NCBI GenBank assembly: GCA_965220285.1
Contig: OZ244818.1
Location: 2,108,001-2,172,000, forward strand
Reading direction: 5' to 3'
Length of the DNA stretch: 64,000 bases
From: Bin5 sp009843665
Lineage (GTDB): Bacteria; Chloroflexota; Anaerolineae; Caldilineales; Caldilineaceae
The position numbers were made by a program, and so were the translations under genes. Below the pieces are notes generated by a model that searched no databases, was not told the origin of the DNA, and was given only the letters and a program-made list of their open reading frames with translations. Below, one piece after another: positions 7,385 to 16,278 of the stretch. Position 1 is the first letter of the stretch. Each line of letters opens with the position of its first letter.

Positions 7385-8455
7385 TTAGGGAACAGCGGTT
7401 TGCGTCTGCGAATTGTGAATCAGTTCCAGGCGATGACAGGCTACCCAACGCTGCGGTTGCACCTCATCCAGCGTCTGCTCCTGCGTTGCGCAATCGGCGG
7501 CGGCATGTGGGCATCTGGGGTGAAAAAGACAGCCCGTCGGCCGCTCAAGCAGCGAAGGCGGCAGCCCGGGAATGCCTTCGAGAGCGTCCTTCACTTCCAG
7601 AGACGGGAGGCATTCGATCAGCAGGCGGGCGTAGGGATGCAGAGGCCGACTGAAAATCTCCCGCACGGGCGAGACCTCCACCAGTTTGCCGGCGTACATG
7701 ACGCCCACCCGGTCCACAAACTGGGCCATGATGCCCATATCATGGCCGACGAGGAGCACGGCCGCGCCGACCTCTTCCTGGACGCGGCGCAAGGTCTCCA
7801 TAATCTGCATCTGCACGACAACGTCGAGCGCGCTGGTCGGCTCGTCGGCGATAATGACTTTGGGGCGCATGCTGATGGCCATGGCGATGCAGACTCGCTG
7901 CTTCATCCCGCCGCTCAACTCGTGCGGGTACATGTCGGCCACCTGGGGCTCCAGCCCTACCCGCGCCAGCAGATCATGCACATAGGCTTCCTGCTCCCGC
8001 CGGCTCATCATTGCCGCATTGATGCCGCTGCCGGTCCCGTTGGACCCGGCGGCGGCGTGATCTTTCATGCCATCGAGCAGCTGACGCCGGATCCGGGTCA
8101 CCGGATTCAGGGAGTTCATGGAGCCTTGCGCCACCAGCGCGATCCCTGCCAGGCGCAGCTTCCGCATCTCTTCGCCGGAGAGCGCCATCACATCCTGTCC
8201 GTCCAGCCAGACCTGACCGGATTCGATCTGTCCGGGCGGCTTGATCATGCGCAGCAGAGCCATTGCCAGCGTCGTCTTGCCGGAGCCGGATTCCCCGACA
8301 AGGCCGAAGCGCTCTCCCGCCTCCAGGCTGAAGCTCACGGAGTCCACCGCCTGCACAACGCCGCTGGGCGTATGGTAATGGACCCGCAGGTTGCGCACTT
8401 CCAGCGCGGCTGACTGCGCATGCGCTTCGCCATTTGAACGCGGCTGCGGCGTCAT
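7385..8455 (-). CDS. Peptide/nickel-type ABC importer ATP-binding protein (DppD-like)
   Basis: A 356-aa NBD. It shows Walker A GESGSGKTT, signature LSGGMKQR, Walker B VIIADEPTSALD, H-loop LVGHDM and the DppD/OppD C-terminal domain (GCLFHPRCPHAAADC). LSGGMKQR is the typical DppD-side variant and LSGGQRQR the DppF-side one, so the two form a heterodimer. The start ATG (8455-8453) overlaps the last codons of the permease gene by four bases (ATGA), indicating translational coupling. Confidence 0.9.
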   Translation of the reverse strand: MTPQPRSNGEAHAQSAALEVRNLRVHYHTPSGVVQAVDSVSFSLEAGERFGLVGESGSGKTTLAMALLRMIKPPGQIESGQVWLDGQDVMALSGEEMRKLRLAGIALVAQGSMNSLNPVTRIRRQLLDGMKDHAAAGSNGTGSGINAAMMSRREQEAYVHDLLARVGLEPQVADMYPHELSGGMKQRVCIAMAISMRPKVIIADEPTSALDVVVQMQIMETLRRVQEEVGAAVLLVGHDMGIMAQFVDRVGVMYAGKLVEVSPVREIFSRPLHPYARLLIECLPSLEVKDALEGIPGLPPSLLERPTGCLFHPRCPHAAADCATQEQTLDEVQPQRWVACHRLELIHNSQTQTAVP

Positions 8456-9351
8456 ACGCTTCTCCTCAACCTGGGATTCGCCAGCTCATCCATGCCGACG
8501 GAAGTCAGGTAAAGGGCGATGAATATCAGGACGATGATCACCACAGGGGCTACCCACCACCACCAGTATCCCCCGAGCACACCGGCATGGAGGATGACCC
8601 AGTAGATCGTCATGCCCAGGGTCGGATGGGAGGTGGGCCCGAGCCCGAGGGCTTCCATGCCGATTGTGGCCAGGATGGCGGAAGCGGTCGTGTTGACGAG
8701 GTTGGCGACGATAAAGGGAATGAGGTTGGGCATGAGCTCGCGGACGATAATCTCGCGCCCGCGCATACCGGACATGCGGGCTACATCGACATAGGCGCGC
8801 TCCTTCAGCGAGAGAACCTGCGAGCGAATCGTGCGCGTGGGCCACAGCCAGGCGGTGGCGGCCACGATCAGGGACATTTCGGTCGGGTTGACGCCTCTGA
8901 GAGCGATTGCGATCAGGATCAGAATGAGGATGCTGGGAATGGTCAGCCCTACGTCGACGACTAGGCGGATGACAGCGTCGATGATGCCGCCGTAGTAGGC
9001 GCCGGCGAAGGCCAACAGGCTGGCGAAGCCCACGCCCAGCACGCCGGCAAGCAGACCGACGCGCAACGTGAGCGGCGTACCCACGATCATGACCGCGAGC
9101 AGATCCCGGCCCACTTTATCGGTACCAAATGGGTATTCGGCAGAGGGTGATTGGTATGGCGGTGCGGAAAGAGGCGAGGCGTCTTCGATGTTGACAAGCA
9201 GGCGTCCGACAACAGAAAAGAGCAGAAGGCCCAGGATCAGACTCAGCCCAATAGCGAGGGTCGGGTTGCGACGCAGGTAGCCCAGCGCCTCCAGGAACGA
9301 CGAGCGGTTGTTGAGACGCGCATCCCCATTGCCATTTGCGCGCATAGTCAT
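8452..9351 (-). CDS. Peptide/nickel-type ABC importer permease (DppC-like)
   Basis: A 299-aa inner membrane permease with about six hydrophobic segments, the first at residues 31-53. The cytoplasmic coupling (EAA-like) loop reads ERAYVDVARMSGMRGREIIV, then RELMPNLIPFIVANL. FGTDKVGRDLLAVMIVGTPL just after the first external loop is the DppC hallmark. It begins directly after the stop of the DppB-like gene and overlaps the next NBD by 4 bp. Confidence 0.9.
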   Translation of the reverse strand: MTMRANGNGDARLNNRSSFLEALGYLRRNPTLAIGLSLILGLLLFSVVGRLLVNIEDASPLSAPPYQSPSAEYPFGTDKVGRDLLAVMIVGTPLTLRVGLLAGVLGVGFASLLAFAGAYYGGIIDAVIRLVVDVGLTIPSILILILIAIALRGVNPTEMSLIVAATAWLWPTRTIRSQVLSLKERAYVDVARMSGMRGREIIVRELMPNLIPFIVANLVNTTASAILATIGMEALGLGPTSHPTLGMTIYWVILHAGVLGGYWWWWVAPVVIIVLIFIALYLTSVGMDELANPRLRRSV

Positions 9352-10356
9352 TCAGGTCTGCCTTCTGATGCGTGGATCCAGCACCGGCAAAGTCAGGTCG
9401 AGGATCAGAGTTGTGGTGGCCAGTGTGAGGATGATGGTCAATACGATCCCCTGGATGACGGGATAGTCTACGCCCTTGATCGAGTTGAAGAGTACGGTGC
9501 CGATGCCGGGGAAGCCAAACACGACCTCGACCAGAAGCGCACCGGAAAAGACATAGCCCATGGCCAGAGCCAGCGAGGTGATCTGGGGCAGAATCGCGTT
9601 GCGCAGCCCGTAGTCGAAGAAGAGACGGCTGCTCTTGATGCCTTTGGCTTCGGCCAGGGTCATGTAATCTTCGCCCTCAACCGTGACCATCATGCCGCGC
9701 ATGGCGATGGCCCAGAAGCCCAGGCTGGACAGAAGAATTGATAACGCGGGCAGGATGGAGTGTTCGAGGGCTTCGAGGAAGAAGCGCCAGCTCAGGTTGG
9801 GGATGGTGCCGATGCGATAGCCGCCGTGCCCGGGAAACCAACGCAATTCAAAGGCAAAAACGAAGAGCATGATCAGCCCCAACAGATAGTAGGGGATGGC
9901 CGCCATGGTCATGATCGGCGGGGCCAGGGAGCGGAGCCAGAGAGGTGCACGCGTCCAGGCGACGAGCGCGCCAAAGAACGTTCCGAATACAAAGGAAAGA
10001 AGCGTTGTCATGGTAAGGAGACCGATTGTCCAGAGCAGCGCCTCGCGCAGAATCTCCTTGACCGTTTTGGGATAGAATGCGATCGAATGGCCCAGGTCGA
10101 AGCGGGCCATGTCGCCCAGATAGGTGAGGTACTGCTGCCAGAGGGGCCTATCGAGGCCAAACTTGGCGTTGTAGACCTCGACCATCTCCTCGATGCCTTT
10201 TCCCCAGGCGCTGCCCGACTGCACCTGTTTGATCATGCGTTCGCGGATGGGATCCTGACCCGACAGCCGCGGCAGGAAGAAGTTCACCGTCGCGGCTGTC
10301 AGCACGATCAGGAAAAAAAAGGCGATTCGTTTGAGGAGATAACCGGCAGCCCACAT
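9352..10356 (-). CDS. Peptide/nickel-type ABC importer permease (DppB-like)
   Basis: A 334-aa permease starting MWAAGYLLKRIAFFFLIVL, which is the usual DppB N-terminus, so ATG 10356 is preferred over the in-frame start 78 bp upstream. The coupling loop is DYMTLAEAKGIKSSRLFF, then YGLRNAILPQ; the terminal FPGIGTVLFNSIKGVDYPVI is characteristic. It forms a heterodimeric channel with the DppC-like protein. The unusually long lipoprotein-to-permease gap (77 bp) contains GGCTGGTGGAAG duplications rather than a strong Shine-Dalgarno. Confidence 0.88.
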   Translation of the reverse strand: MWAAGYLLKRIAFFFLIVLTAATVNFFLPRLSGQDPIRERMIKQVQSGSAWGKGIEEMVEVYNAKFGLDRPLWQQYLTYLGDMARFDLGHSIAFYPKTVKEILREALLWTIGLLTMTTLLSFVFGTFFGALVAWTRAPLWLRSLAPPIMTMAAIPYYLLGLIMLFVFAFELRWFPGHGGYRIGTIPNLSWRFFLEALEHSILPALSILLSSLGFWAIAMRGMMVTVEGEDYMTLAEAKGIKSSRLFFDYGLRNAILPQITSLALAMGYVFSGALLVEVVFGFPGIGTVLFNSIKGVDYPVIQGIVLTIILTLATTTLILDLTLPVLDPRIRRQT

Positions 10357-10433
10357 TGGCAAGCCCCAGTGGCTGGTGGAAGGTGATAGGCGGCTGGTGG
10401 AAGTCAGTTGGCAACCCCACCAGCCGCTTTGCA

Positions 10434-12251
10434 TTATTGTGGAGATTCAAGATGAAGCAGGACCAGGTGGAAGCCGAGCAACTGGGGCGCTTCGTTAACA
10501 TACTCGCCATCCTTACTGTCAACGGTCGGCCAGTTCTCCCAGTAGGTCTGATTCATCGCCATGTTGTGTTTCCAGTTGAACAACATGACCGAAGGCAGCT
10601 CGGGCAGCCAGATCTCCATCGCCTGGCGGAAGAGCGTCTTCATGGTCTCGGTATCGTCGGGATGCACCTGTGACATGGCGAGCACGATCTCGTCGAAGTC
10701 GGTGTTGCACCAGAGGGACTGGTTAGAGGCCCAGTTGGAGGCCGGGCCGCCTTCTTTGCCGCAGGTGTACAGGTTCAAGGCCTCGTAAGGTTCCTTGAGG
10801 CTGCCGGTGTGGCCGGCGGGGAAGGCGGTGTGCGTCTTGGAGACGAAGCGGTCCCAGGCGTCCGGCGGCGTTGTCAGTTCGGCATCGATCCCGCCGCGTT
10901 TCAGCTGCTCGACCAGGACCTCACCGGGTGCGTTCCAGGCAAACCACGACTCAAGCGGCACTTTGATGGTGTCGCCGTTGGCGTCCGCCCACATGCCGTC
11001 ACTGTTCATGCTATAGCCAGCCGCCTCAAGATGGGCGGCAGCTTTTTCGGGGTTGTACTCGTTGGTATCGTACTGTTCGAGCAGGTCGGAGATCGACTCG
11101 GTGTACTGTTCCAGGCCGGGATAGGGCGGGTAGGGCATGGGGTTGGGGCTGGTCAGGCCCTCATAGGCGACGTCCGCGATCTGCTGCCGGTCGATCAGGT
11201 AGGAGATCCCCCAGCGCACGTCCGCGTTGTCGAAGGGGGGCTTCTCGTTGTTCAGCCACAACGCTTGTGCCCACCAGTCCACATAGCCGTAGGGGGCCTG
11301 GCGACCGTAGTGGGCGGTGACCTTTTCATTCCGTTCCACGGCCAGCCGAATCGAAGCACCCTGCAACTCGGTGATATCGATCTGGTTGCTGGTAACAAGC
11401 TCGATGAGGCGAGACTGATCGGTGCCGCCGACGACAAACATGACGCGTTCCATGTTCAGTGCATCGGTGAGGCCGGACTCAACCGCCCACCAGTCGTCGC
11501 GGCGGTCGAACATCTTCTGCTGTGGCGAAGAATAGACCACTTTAAGGGGGCCGGTTGTTACGGGCCAGCCCTTCTCGATGTCATAGTGGGTGAAGGTGGC
11601 CCAGTCCTGGCCTTCGAAGATATGCTTGGGCATGATGGGGAAGGCGCCCGAGTCCCACTTCCAGACGAAGAAGCGGTCGTGGTATCGTGGGAAGGAGAAG
11701 TTCAGGGTGATGAGGGCGGTGTGGTCGTCGACCGCGACAGCCTCTTTGGTGTACTGCCTAACTTCGTTGCCGAAGCGGACCTCACCGCCGATTTCGATGA
11801 GGTGATTGATTGTATAGGCGACGTCATGGGCAGTGAAGGGCGTACCATCACTCCACTTCACCTCCGGCCGCAAGGAGATGGTCAACTCGGTGAAGTCATC
11901 GTTGTAGTCAAAGCTTTTGGCCTGCCACATGACCGTCTCGTCTCTGAAAGCGTTCCAGTAGGCCATGCCTTCATAGATGACGTTGAGGCCGCGCTGGTAG
12001 TCGCCGCCGATGGCAAAGGGCGTGTAGATTTCCGACTCTTCAAACTCATCGCTGCCCCACCAGCCGACGATCAACGTCCCCTCTCTGGGAACATCTTTGA
12101 CGCCTTCCACACTGGTTGAATCTGCGGCCGGTTCGGACATCTCTTCCGAGGCAGGCGCGGCTCCCTGCGCACAGGCGGCTACGAGTAGAGCCACCAAAGC
12201 CAAAAGCACAACGCTCCTCAGATGCTCGCGGAACTTCCTACGCTTTTCCAT
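10434..12251 (-). CDS. Family 5 extracellular solute-binding lipoprotein, operon 1
   Basis: A 605-aa SBP_bac_5 protein. ATG 12251 is preceded by GGGAGGAACAGGAA, an excellent ribosome site. The signal ends LVALLVAAC with lipidated Cys27, followed by an acidic, Ala-rich linker. Family landmarks: LRPEVKWSDGTPFTAHDVAY (residues about 125-145), and NADVRWGISYLIDRQQIADV in the lobe that contacts ligand. It captures peptides, glycosides or similar compounds outside the membrane and hands them to the permeases encoded just downstream. Substrate unknown; family-5 proteins of Chloroflexota often bind saccharides as well as peptides. Confidence 0.9.
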   Translation of the reverse strand: MEKRRKFREHLRSVVLLALVALLVAACAQGAAPASEEMSEPAADSTSVEGVKDVPREGTLIVGWWGSDEFEESEIYTPFAIGGDYQRGLNVIYEGMAYWNAFRDETVMWQAKSFDYNDDFTELTISLRPEVKWSDGTPFTAHDVAYTINHLIEIGGEVRFGNEVRQYTKEAVAVDDHTALITLNFSFPRYHDRFFVWKWDSGAFPIMPKHIFEGQDWATFTHYDIEKGWPVTTGPLKVVYSSPQQKMFDRRDDWWAVESGLTDALNMERVMFVVGGTDQSRLIELVTSNQIDITELQGASIRLAVERNEKVTAHYGRQAPYGYVDWWAQALWLNNEKPPFDNADVRWGISYLIDRQQIADVAYEGLTSPNPMPYPPYPGLEQYTESISDLLEQYDTNEYNPEKAAAHLEAAGYSMNSDGMWADANGDTIKVPLESWFAWNAPGEVLVEQLKRGGIDAELTTPPDAWDRFVSKTHTAFPAGHTGSLKEPYEALNLYTCGKEGGPASNWASNQSLWCNTDFDEIVLAMSQVHPDDTETMKTLFRQAMEIWLPELPSVMLFNWKHNMAMNQTYWENWPTVDSKDGEYVNEAPQLLGFHLVLLHLESPQ

Positions 12252-12595
12252 TTCCTGTTCCTCCCTTTGGCCTGCATGGATGTGTTCGATTGCGCCCCTG
12301 CTCGAAAGGGACACGGAATGGGAAGTCGCTACGCGCTAGTTTCCCTGACACTGCGGCACTGCCGATGGAATATGCGGTTTTGCGGGACATGAGTGAATTG
12401 GGAATACAGGAAGGTCGGACGATTCCCAAACGACATTTATTCACTCTATTGTAGTCATGGAGGGGTAATGGTACAAACGCCAAAAATCGAGCCTGATACG
12501 GCGGTACCGACCACGTCCGGCATACCTGTCGAAGCGACCATTCGACTCCCTGTGCCTACCGGGGACGTCTGAGCCCCATAGATGGGGTTCAGTGC
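12252..12595. other. Intergenic region upstream of importer operon 1
   Basis: A 344-bp spacer between the small membrane protein (end of operon 2) and the first gene of operon 1. It contains the promoter candidate listed at 12448-12476 and no convincing coding sequence. The short ORFs across it lack ribosome sites. Confidence 0.5.
12448..12476 (-). promoter_or_regulatory. Candidate sigma-70-type promoter for importer operon 1
   Basis: On the minus strand, TTGTAC (3 of 6 to consensus), a 17-bp spacer, then TACAAT (5 of 6). Transcription would start near 12441 and give a leader of about 190 nt before the solute-binding protein. The -35 is poor. Confidence 0.4.
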
Positions 12596-13021
12596 TCAGC
12601 GCTCGTTATCTTGTTCGAGCACGTACTGCCATCCTCCGGCGACCCATAGTTCGCGCTGGCGTTGGAGGCCTTTCAGCAGGACATGGCGTGATTCTGCGCT
12701 GTCGACCAGGTCGCTTTTCTCAAAATAGTGCGCGAGCTGGTCCAGTTGACGCAGGCAGTCTCTGTGGCCGCGGCGGCCGGCCCTTTCGATTTCGGCTTCG
12801 GATCCGACCGAGCGGCGCAGCGTTTCGATCTGTTGGCGGTAGGGCGCTGCCCAGGCTTCGGGGACGCGCTCGTCGTTGACAATCGACTCCGCGGCGCGTA
12901 CGTTGGCCTCGACTCCCTGACTGAAACGGACCGTCATCCACCGCACAAACATCATCGTCAGGTACAGGAACAGACCGGTCCCCAAGATCCACAGTGCCGA
13001 CCAGAAAAGAATGAAATCCAT
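12596..13021 (-). CDS. Small membrane-anchored hypothetical protein
   Basis: A 141-aa protein with one N-terminal transmembrane helix (residues about 3-28, FILFWSALWILGTGLFLYLT) and a charged, mostly helical cytoplasmic tail rich in Glu/Arg (VPEAWAAPYRQQIETLRRSV, and AHYFEKSDLVDSAESRHVLL). I do not recognise the family. It lies 75 bp after the last NBD gene of importer operon 2 on the same strand, so it may be its terminal gene. Codon use is like its neighbours, and no other strand reads better. Confidence 0.6.
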   Translation of the reverse strand: MDFILFWSALWILGTGLFLYLTMMFVRWMTVRFSQGVEANVRAAESIVNDERVPEAWAAPYRQQIETLRRSVGSEAEIERAGRRGHRDCLRQLDQLAHYFEKSDLVDSAESRHVLLKGLQRQRELWVAGGWQYVLEQDNER

Positions 13022-13096
13022 TCGTTTACGCCGCCGTCCGAATCGGAGCCGTGACCAGCGCCTCTCCCCGGGTCAGGCTGGAACCGGAAACAGTTG

Positions 13097-14125
13097 TCAA
13101 ACGTTCTCCTCCTCCATATCTCCCACACCGTGCAGCGTCAGTTCCTGGGCGAAATGACAGGCGGCGTAATGGTCCGGGCTGACTTCCAGGAGTGGTGGGA
13201 TCTCCTCTTGACAGATCTGCTGGGCGTACTTGCAACGGGGGTGAAAGTAGCAGCCGGGAGGCGGGTTGGCCGGGCTGGGCACTTCACCCTCCAGCGTGAT
13301 TTCATCCAACAGGGAGTCCGGATCAGGTTTTGGTATTGCGGACAGAAGCGCTTCCGTATACGGGTGCTTGGGGTTCAGGAAGAGCTCCTCGGTCTGCGCT
13401 TGCTCCACAATCTTGCCGACGTACATGACGGCTACCTGATCGGAAATATGTTGGATGACGCTGAGATCGTGGGCAATGAACAGATAGGTAAGGGCAAATT
13501 CAGACTGTAGATCTTGCAGCAGATTGAGAATCTGAGCCTGGACCGAAACGTCCAAGGCCGAGACAGGCTCATCACAGACGATCAGGCTGGGATGCAGGCT
13601 CAAGGCGCGGGCGATGCCGATGCGCTGACGCTGACCGCCGCTGAAAGCGTGGGGATAGCGTTTGAGGTACTTGACGTCGAGGCCGACCAGATCGACCAGT
13701 TGACGCACCCGCTGCTCCAGCTCCTCGCCCCTGGCCAGCTTGTTCACCCGCAGCGGTTCGCCGACGATGTCCAGGATTGTCTTGCGCGGATCGAGGCTGG
13801 CATACGGGTCTTGAAAGACCATCTGCATGTGACGGCGCGTGGCGCGCAGCTCCCTGGCATCCAGGCCGGTGATGTCGGCTTGGCGGTCATCGATACGCAG
13901 CAGCACCTGTCCGTCGGTCGGCTCAATTGCGCGGATTACGCAGCGGCCCAGCGTGGTCTTGCCGCACCCCGACTCGCCGACCAGCCCCAGGGTCTTCCCG
14001 GCGGGGATGCTCAGGCTTACGTCATCGACGGCGCGCACCTGTCCAACCACCCGGCGCAACAGGCCTTTTTCGATGGGGAAATACTTTTTGAGGTTATGTA
14101 CTTCGAGCAGGTTGTTCAGTTCCAT
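13097..14125 (-). CDS. Oligopeptide-type ABC importer ATP-binding protein (OppF/DppF-like), operon 2
   Basis: A 342-aa NBD. KKYFPIEKGLLRR at the start is typical OppF. Walker A GESGCGKTT (about 49-57), Q-loop MVFQDPYASLDPR, signature FSGGQRQR, Walker B LIVCDEPVSALD, H-loop FIAHDLSV. The C-terminal extension GCYFHPRCKYAQQIC...C carries the conserved cysteines of this family. FSGGQ in place of LSGGQ is a common tolerated variant. The ATG follows the OppD-like stop by only 5 bp. Confidence 0.9.
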   Translation of the reverse strand: MELNNLLEVHNLKKYFPIEKGLLRRVVGQVRAVDDVSLSIPAGKTLGLVGESGCGKTTLGRCVIRAIEPTDGQVLLRIDDRQADITGLDARELRATRRHMQMVFQDPYASLDPRKTILDIVGEPLRVNKLARGEELEQRVRQLVDLVGLDVKYLKRYPHAFSGGQRQRIGIARALSLHPSLIVCDEPVSALDVSVQAQILNLLQDLQSEFALTYLFIAHDLSVIQHISDQVAVMYVGKIVEQAQTEELFLNPKHPYTEALLSAIPKPDPDSLLDEITLEGEVPSPANPPPGCYFHPRCKYAQQICQEEIPPLLEVSPDHYAACHFAQELTLHGVGDMEEENV

Positions 14126-14130
14126 AGCCG

Positions 14131-15123
14131 TTATTCGTAGAGGATGCAGCGCACCGAATGCCCCGGTTCGGTTTCAAGAAAATCCGGCACCTTTTCATCG
14201 CAGCGGCCAGCGATGAACTCCTCACAGCGGTCGGCGAAAGGGCAGATATCGGGCGGGTCGAGAGGGACCGGAACGATGCCCTGAATGGTCTGCAAACGTT
14301 CCCTCGCTGTGCGGCCGGCCCGGGGAATCGAGCGCATGAGGGCCTGGGTATACGGATGCTGCGGCGTCCGGAAAATCTGTCTGACACTGCCGTATTCGAC
14401 CACCCGGCCCAGGTACATCACCGCCACCTCATCGGCCATATTCGCAATCACCCCCAAATCGTGGGTGATGAACATGATCGACATGCCGATCTCGGCCTGG
14501 AGTGTCTTCATCAGACGCAATATCTGGGCCTGTATGGTCACGTCCAGCGCTGTCGTGGGCTCATCTGCGATGAGAAGCTTGGGTTTGAGCGCCAGGGCCA
14601 TGGCGATCATCGCGCGCTGGCGCATCCCGCCGGACAGCTGATGTGGATAGGCGTCGACACGCTCTTCGGGAATGGGAATGCCGACCAAGCTGAGCAGTTC
14701 AATCGCGCGGCTGCGCGCCACTTCTTTGGTAACATCGTCGTGGACCAGGATGGCTTCCATGATCTGATCGCCGACCGTGTGAACAGGCGAAAATGCCGTC
14801 ATCGGCTCCTGAAAGATCATCGAGATGTCGCGGCCGCGGATGTCGCGGAGCTCTTTTCCCGACGGAGCGAGGGCAGCCAGGTCAACGACGTGACCGTTCT
14901 GGTGCAGCAGAATCTCCCCCGCCATCTGGGCCGTCGTGGGCACAATGCGCAGGATCGACTGCGCGGTAACGCTCTTGCCGCAGCCCGATTCACCTACGAC
15001 GCCCAGCGTACGGTTCTTGTGAATGGTGAGCGAAACACCGTTCACCGCTTTCAGCAACCCCTCTTCCAGGGGGAAGTAGGTGTGCAGATCTTTGAGTTCC
15101 AGAACCGGCTCTTGCTGTTCCAT
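14131..15123 (-). CDS. Oligopeptide-type ABC importer ATP-binding protein (OppD/DppD-like), operon 2
   Basis: A 330-aa NBD with Walker A GESGCGKSV, Q-loop MIFQEPMTAFSPV, signature LSGGMRQR, Walker B LLIADEPTTALD, H-loop FITHDLGV, and the C-terminal domain PDICPFADRCEEF. It pairs with the downstream OppF-like NBD. It starts 5 bp after the permease stop. Confidence 0.9.
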   Translation of the reverse strand: MEQQEPVLELKDLHTYFPLEEGLLKAVNGVSLTIHKNRTLGVVGESGCGKSVTAQSILRIVPTTAQMAGEILLHQNGHVVDLAALAPSGKELRDIRGRDISMIFQEPMTAFSPVHTVGDQIMEAILVHDDVTKEVARSRAIELLSLVGIPIPEERVDAYPHQLSGGMRQRAMIAMALALKPKLLIADEPTTALDVTIQAQILRLMKTLQAEIGMSIMFITHDLGVIANMADEVAVMYLGRVVEYGSVRQIFRTPQHPYTQALMRSIPRAGRTARERLQTIQGIVPVPLDPPDICPFADRCEEFIAGRCDEKVPDFLETEPGHSVRCILYE

Positions 15124-15128
15124 AGCTG

Positions 15129-16277
15129 CTACTTGTAGGGGTCGGCGGCGTCACGCAACCCATCGCCGATAAAGTTAAACAGGAGCACCGTAATGATCAC
15201 AAGCAGGCCGGGGATAAGCATCCAGGGCTGCACAGCCACGCTACGGACATTCTGGGCATCCTTCAACAGGGTGCCCCAGCTGACGGCCGGCGCACGAATG
15301 CCCAGGCCGAGGAAGCTGAGCGCGGTCTCTCCGAGGATCATGTTGGGGATGGCCAGGGTGAGATGAACGATGAGATAGCTCATAAACCCTGGCAACAGGT
15401 GTTCAACGATAATCTGCATATCGGTGGAACCGGCGACTTTGGCGGCGATCACAAAGTCCGACTCGCGCAGCTCCAGCAGTTTGCCGCGGACGACCCTGGC
15501 CAGGCCCGCCCATCCGATTATGGACAGAATGATGGTGATGGAAAAGTAGATCTTGACCGGCGACCATCCTGCGGGCACGGCCGCACTGAGCGCCATCCAC
15601 AGCGGTATCGTGGGAACGATGATCACGAACTCAATTATGCGCTGGATCAGCATGTCGGTCGCCCCGCCGAAATAGCCGGAAATTCCCCCCAGGAGACAAC
15701 CCAAAACAAAGCTGATCATGACACCAACCAGTCCAACGGAGAGACTGACCTGGGCCCCCGCCAGTGTCCGCGAAAAGAGATCGCGGCCAAGCGAATCGGT
15801 GCCGAACAGAAAGATCACGCCGCCTTCCTCCGGAAGGAAGAAATGGATGTCCATCGGAAAGAGACCCCAGAACCGATAGGGTTCTCCCTTTTGGAAAAAG
15901 CGGATGCGGTAAATCTGTGAGGTATCTTCGGTATAGACGCGGGTGAAGGTATCAAAGTCGATTTCGCCCTCCAGCTTGTATACAAAAGGGCCTCGGAATC
16001 GACCTTCGCTATCGAAGAGGTGAATGCGTGAGGGAGAGGCGCTCAGATAATCCTCATGTTTCGTCAACCGGCCATACGGGACCCAGAATTTATACGTGAT
16101 CGCCAGGAGATAGAGAATTCCCAGCAGGGAGATGGAAATTACAGCCAGCCGGTGTCTTTTGAACTTGCGCCACATCAGTTGCCACTGTGAAGCCAGGAAG
16201 TAGCGCTCTTCGGCCGTTATTTCGTCCGCCTGTATCTCGATTCCGCCTGAAACACCGGTTGTTACGTCCGTTGACAT
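15129..16277 (-). CDS. ABC importer permease (OppC/DppC-like) with large external insertion
   Basis: A 382-aa permease, about 80-90 residues longer than a usual DppC. The extra length lies between TM1 and TM2 (roughly residues 70-155: SRIHLFDSEGRFRGPFVYKL ... IRFFQKGEPYRFWGLFPMD) and would be extracellular, just before the canonical FGTDSLGRDLFSRTLAGAQV. The coupling loop is ESDFVIAAKVAGSTDMQIIV. ATG 16277 sits one base after the stop of the partner permease (TGA-G-ATG) behind AGGAAAGACTTGAG; the TTG 18 bp upstream is in frame but less likely. The insertion may contact the binding protein. Confidence 0.88.
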   Translation of the reverse strand: MSTDVTTGVSGGIEIQADEITAEERYFLASQWQLMWRKFKRHRLAVISISLLGILYLLAITYKFWVPYGRLTKHEDYLSASPSRIHLFDSEGRFRGPFVYKLEGEIDFDTFTRVYTEDTSQIYRIRFFQKGEPYRFWGLFPMDIHFFLPEEGGVIFLFGTDSLGRDLFSRTLAGAQVSLSVGLVGVMISFVLGCLLGGISGYFGGATDMLIQRIIEFVIIVPTIPLWMALSAAVPAGWSPVKIYFSITIILSIIGWAGLARVVRGKLLELRESDFVIAAKVAGSTDMQIIVEHLLPGFMSYLIVHLTLAIPNMILGETALSFLGLGIRAPAVSWGTLLKDAQNVRSVAVQPWMLIPGLLVIITVLLFNFIGDGLRDAADPYK

Positions 16278-16278
16278 C

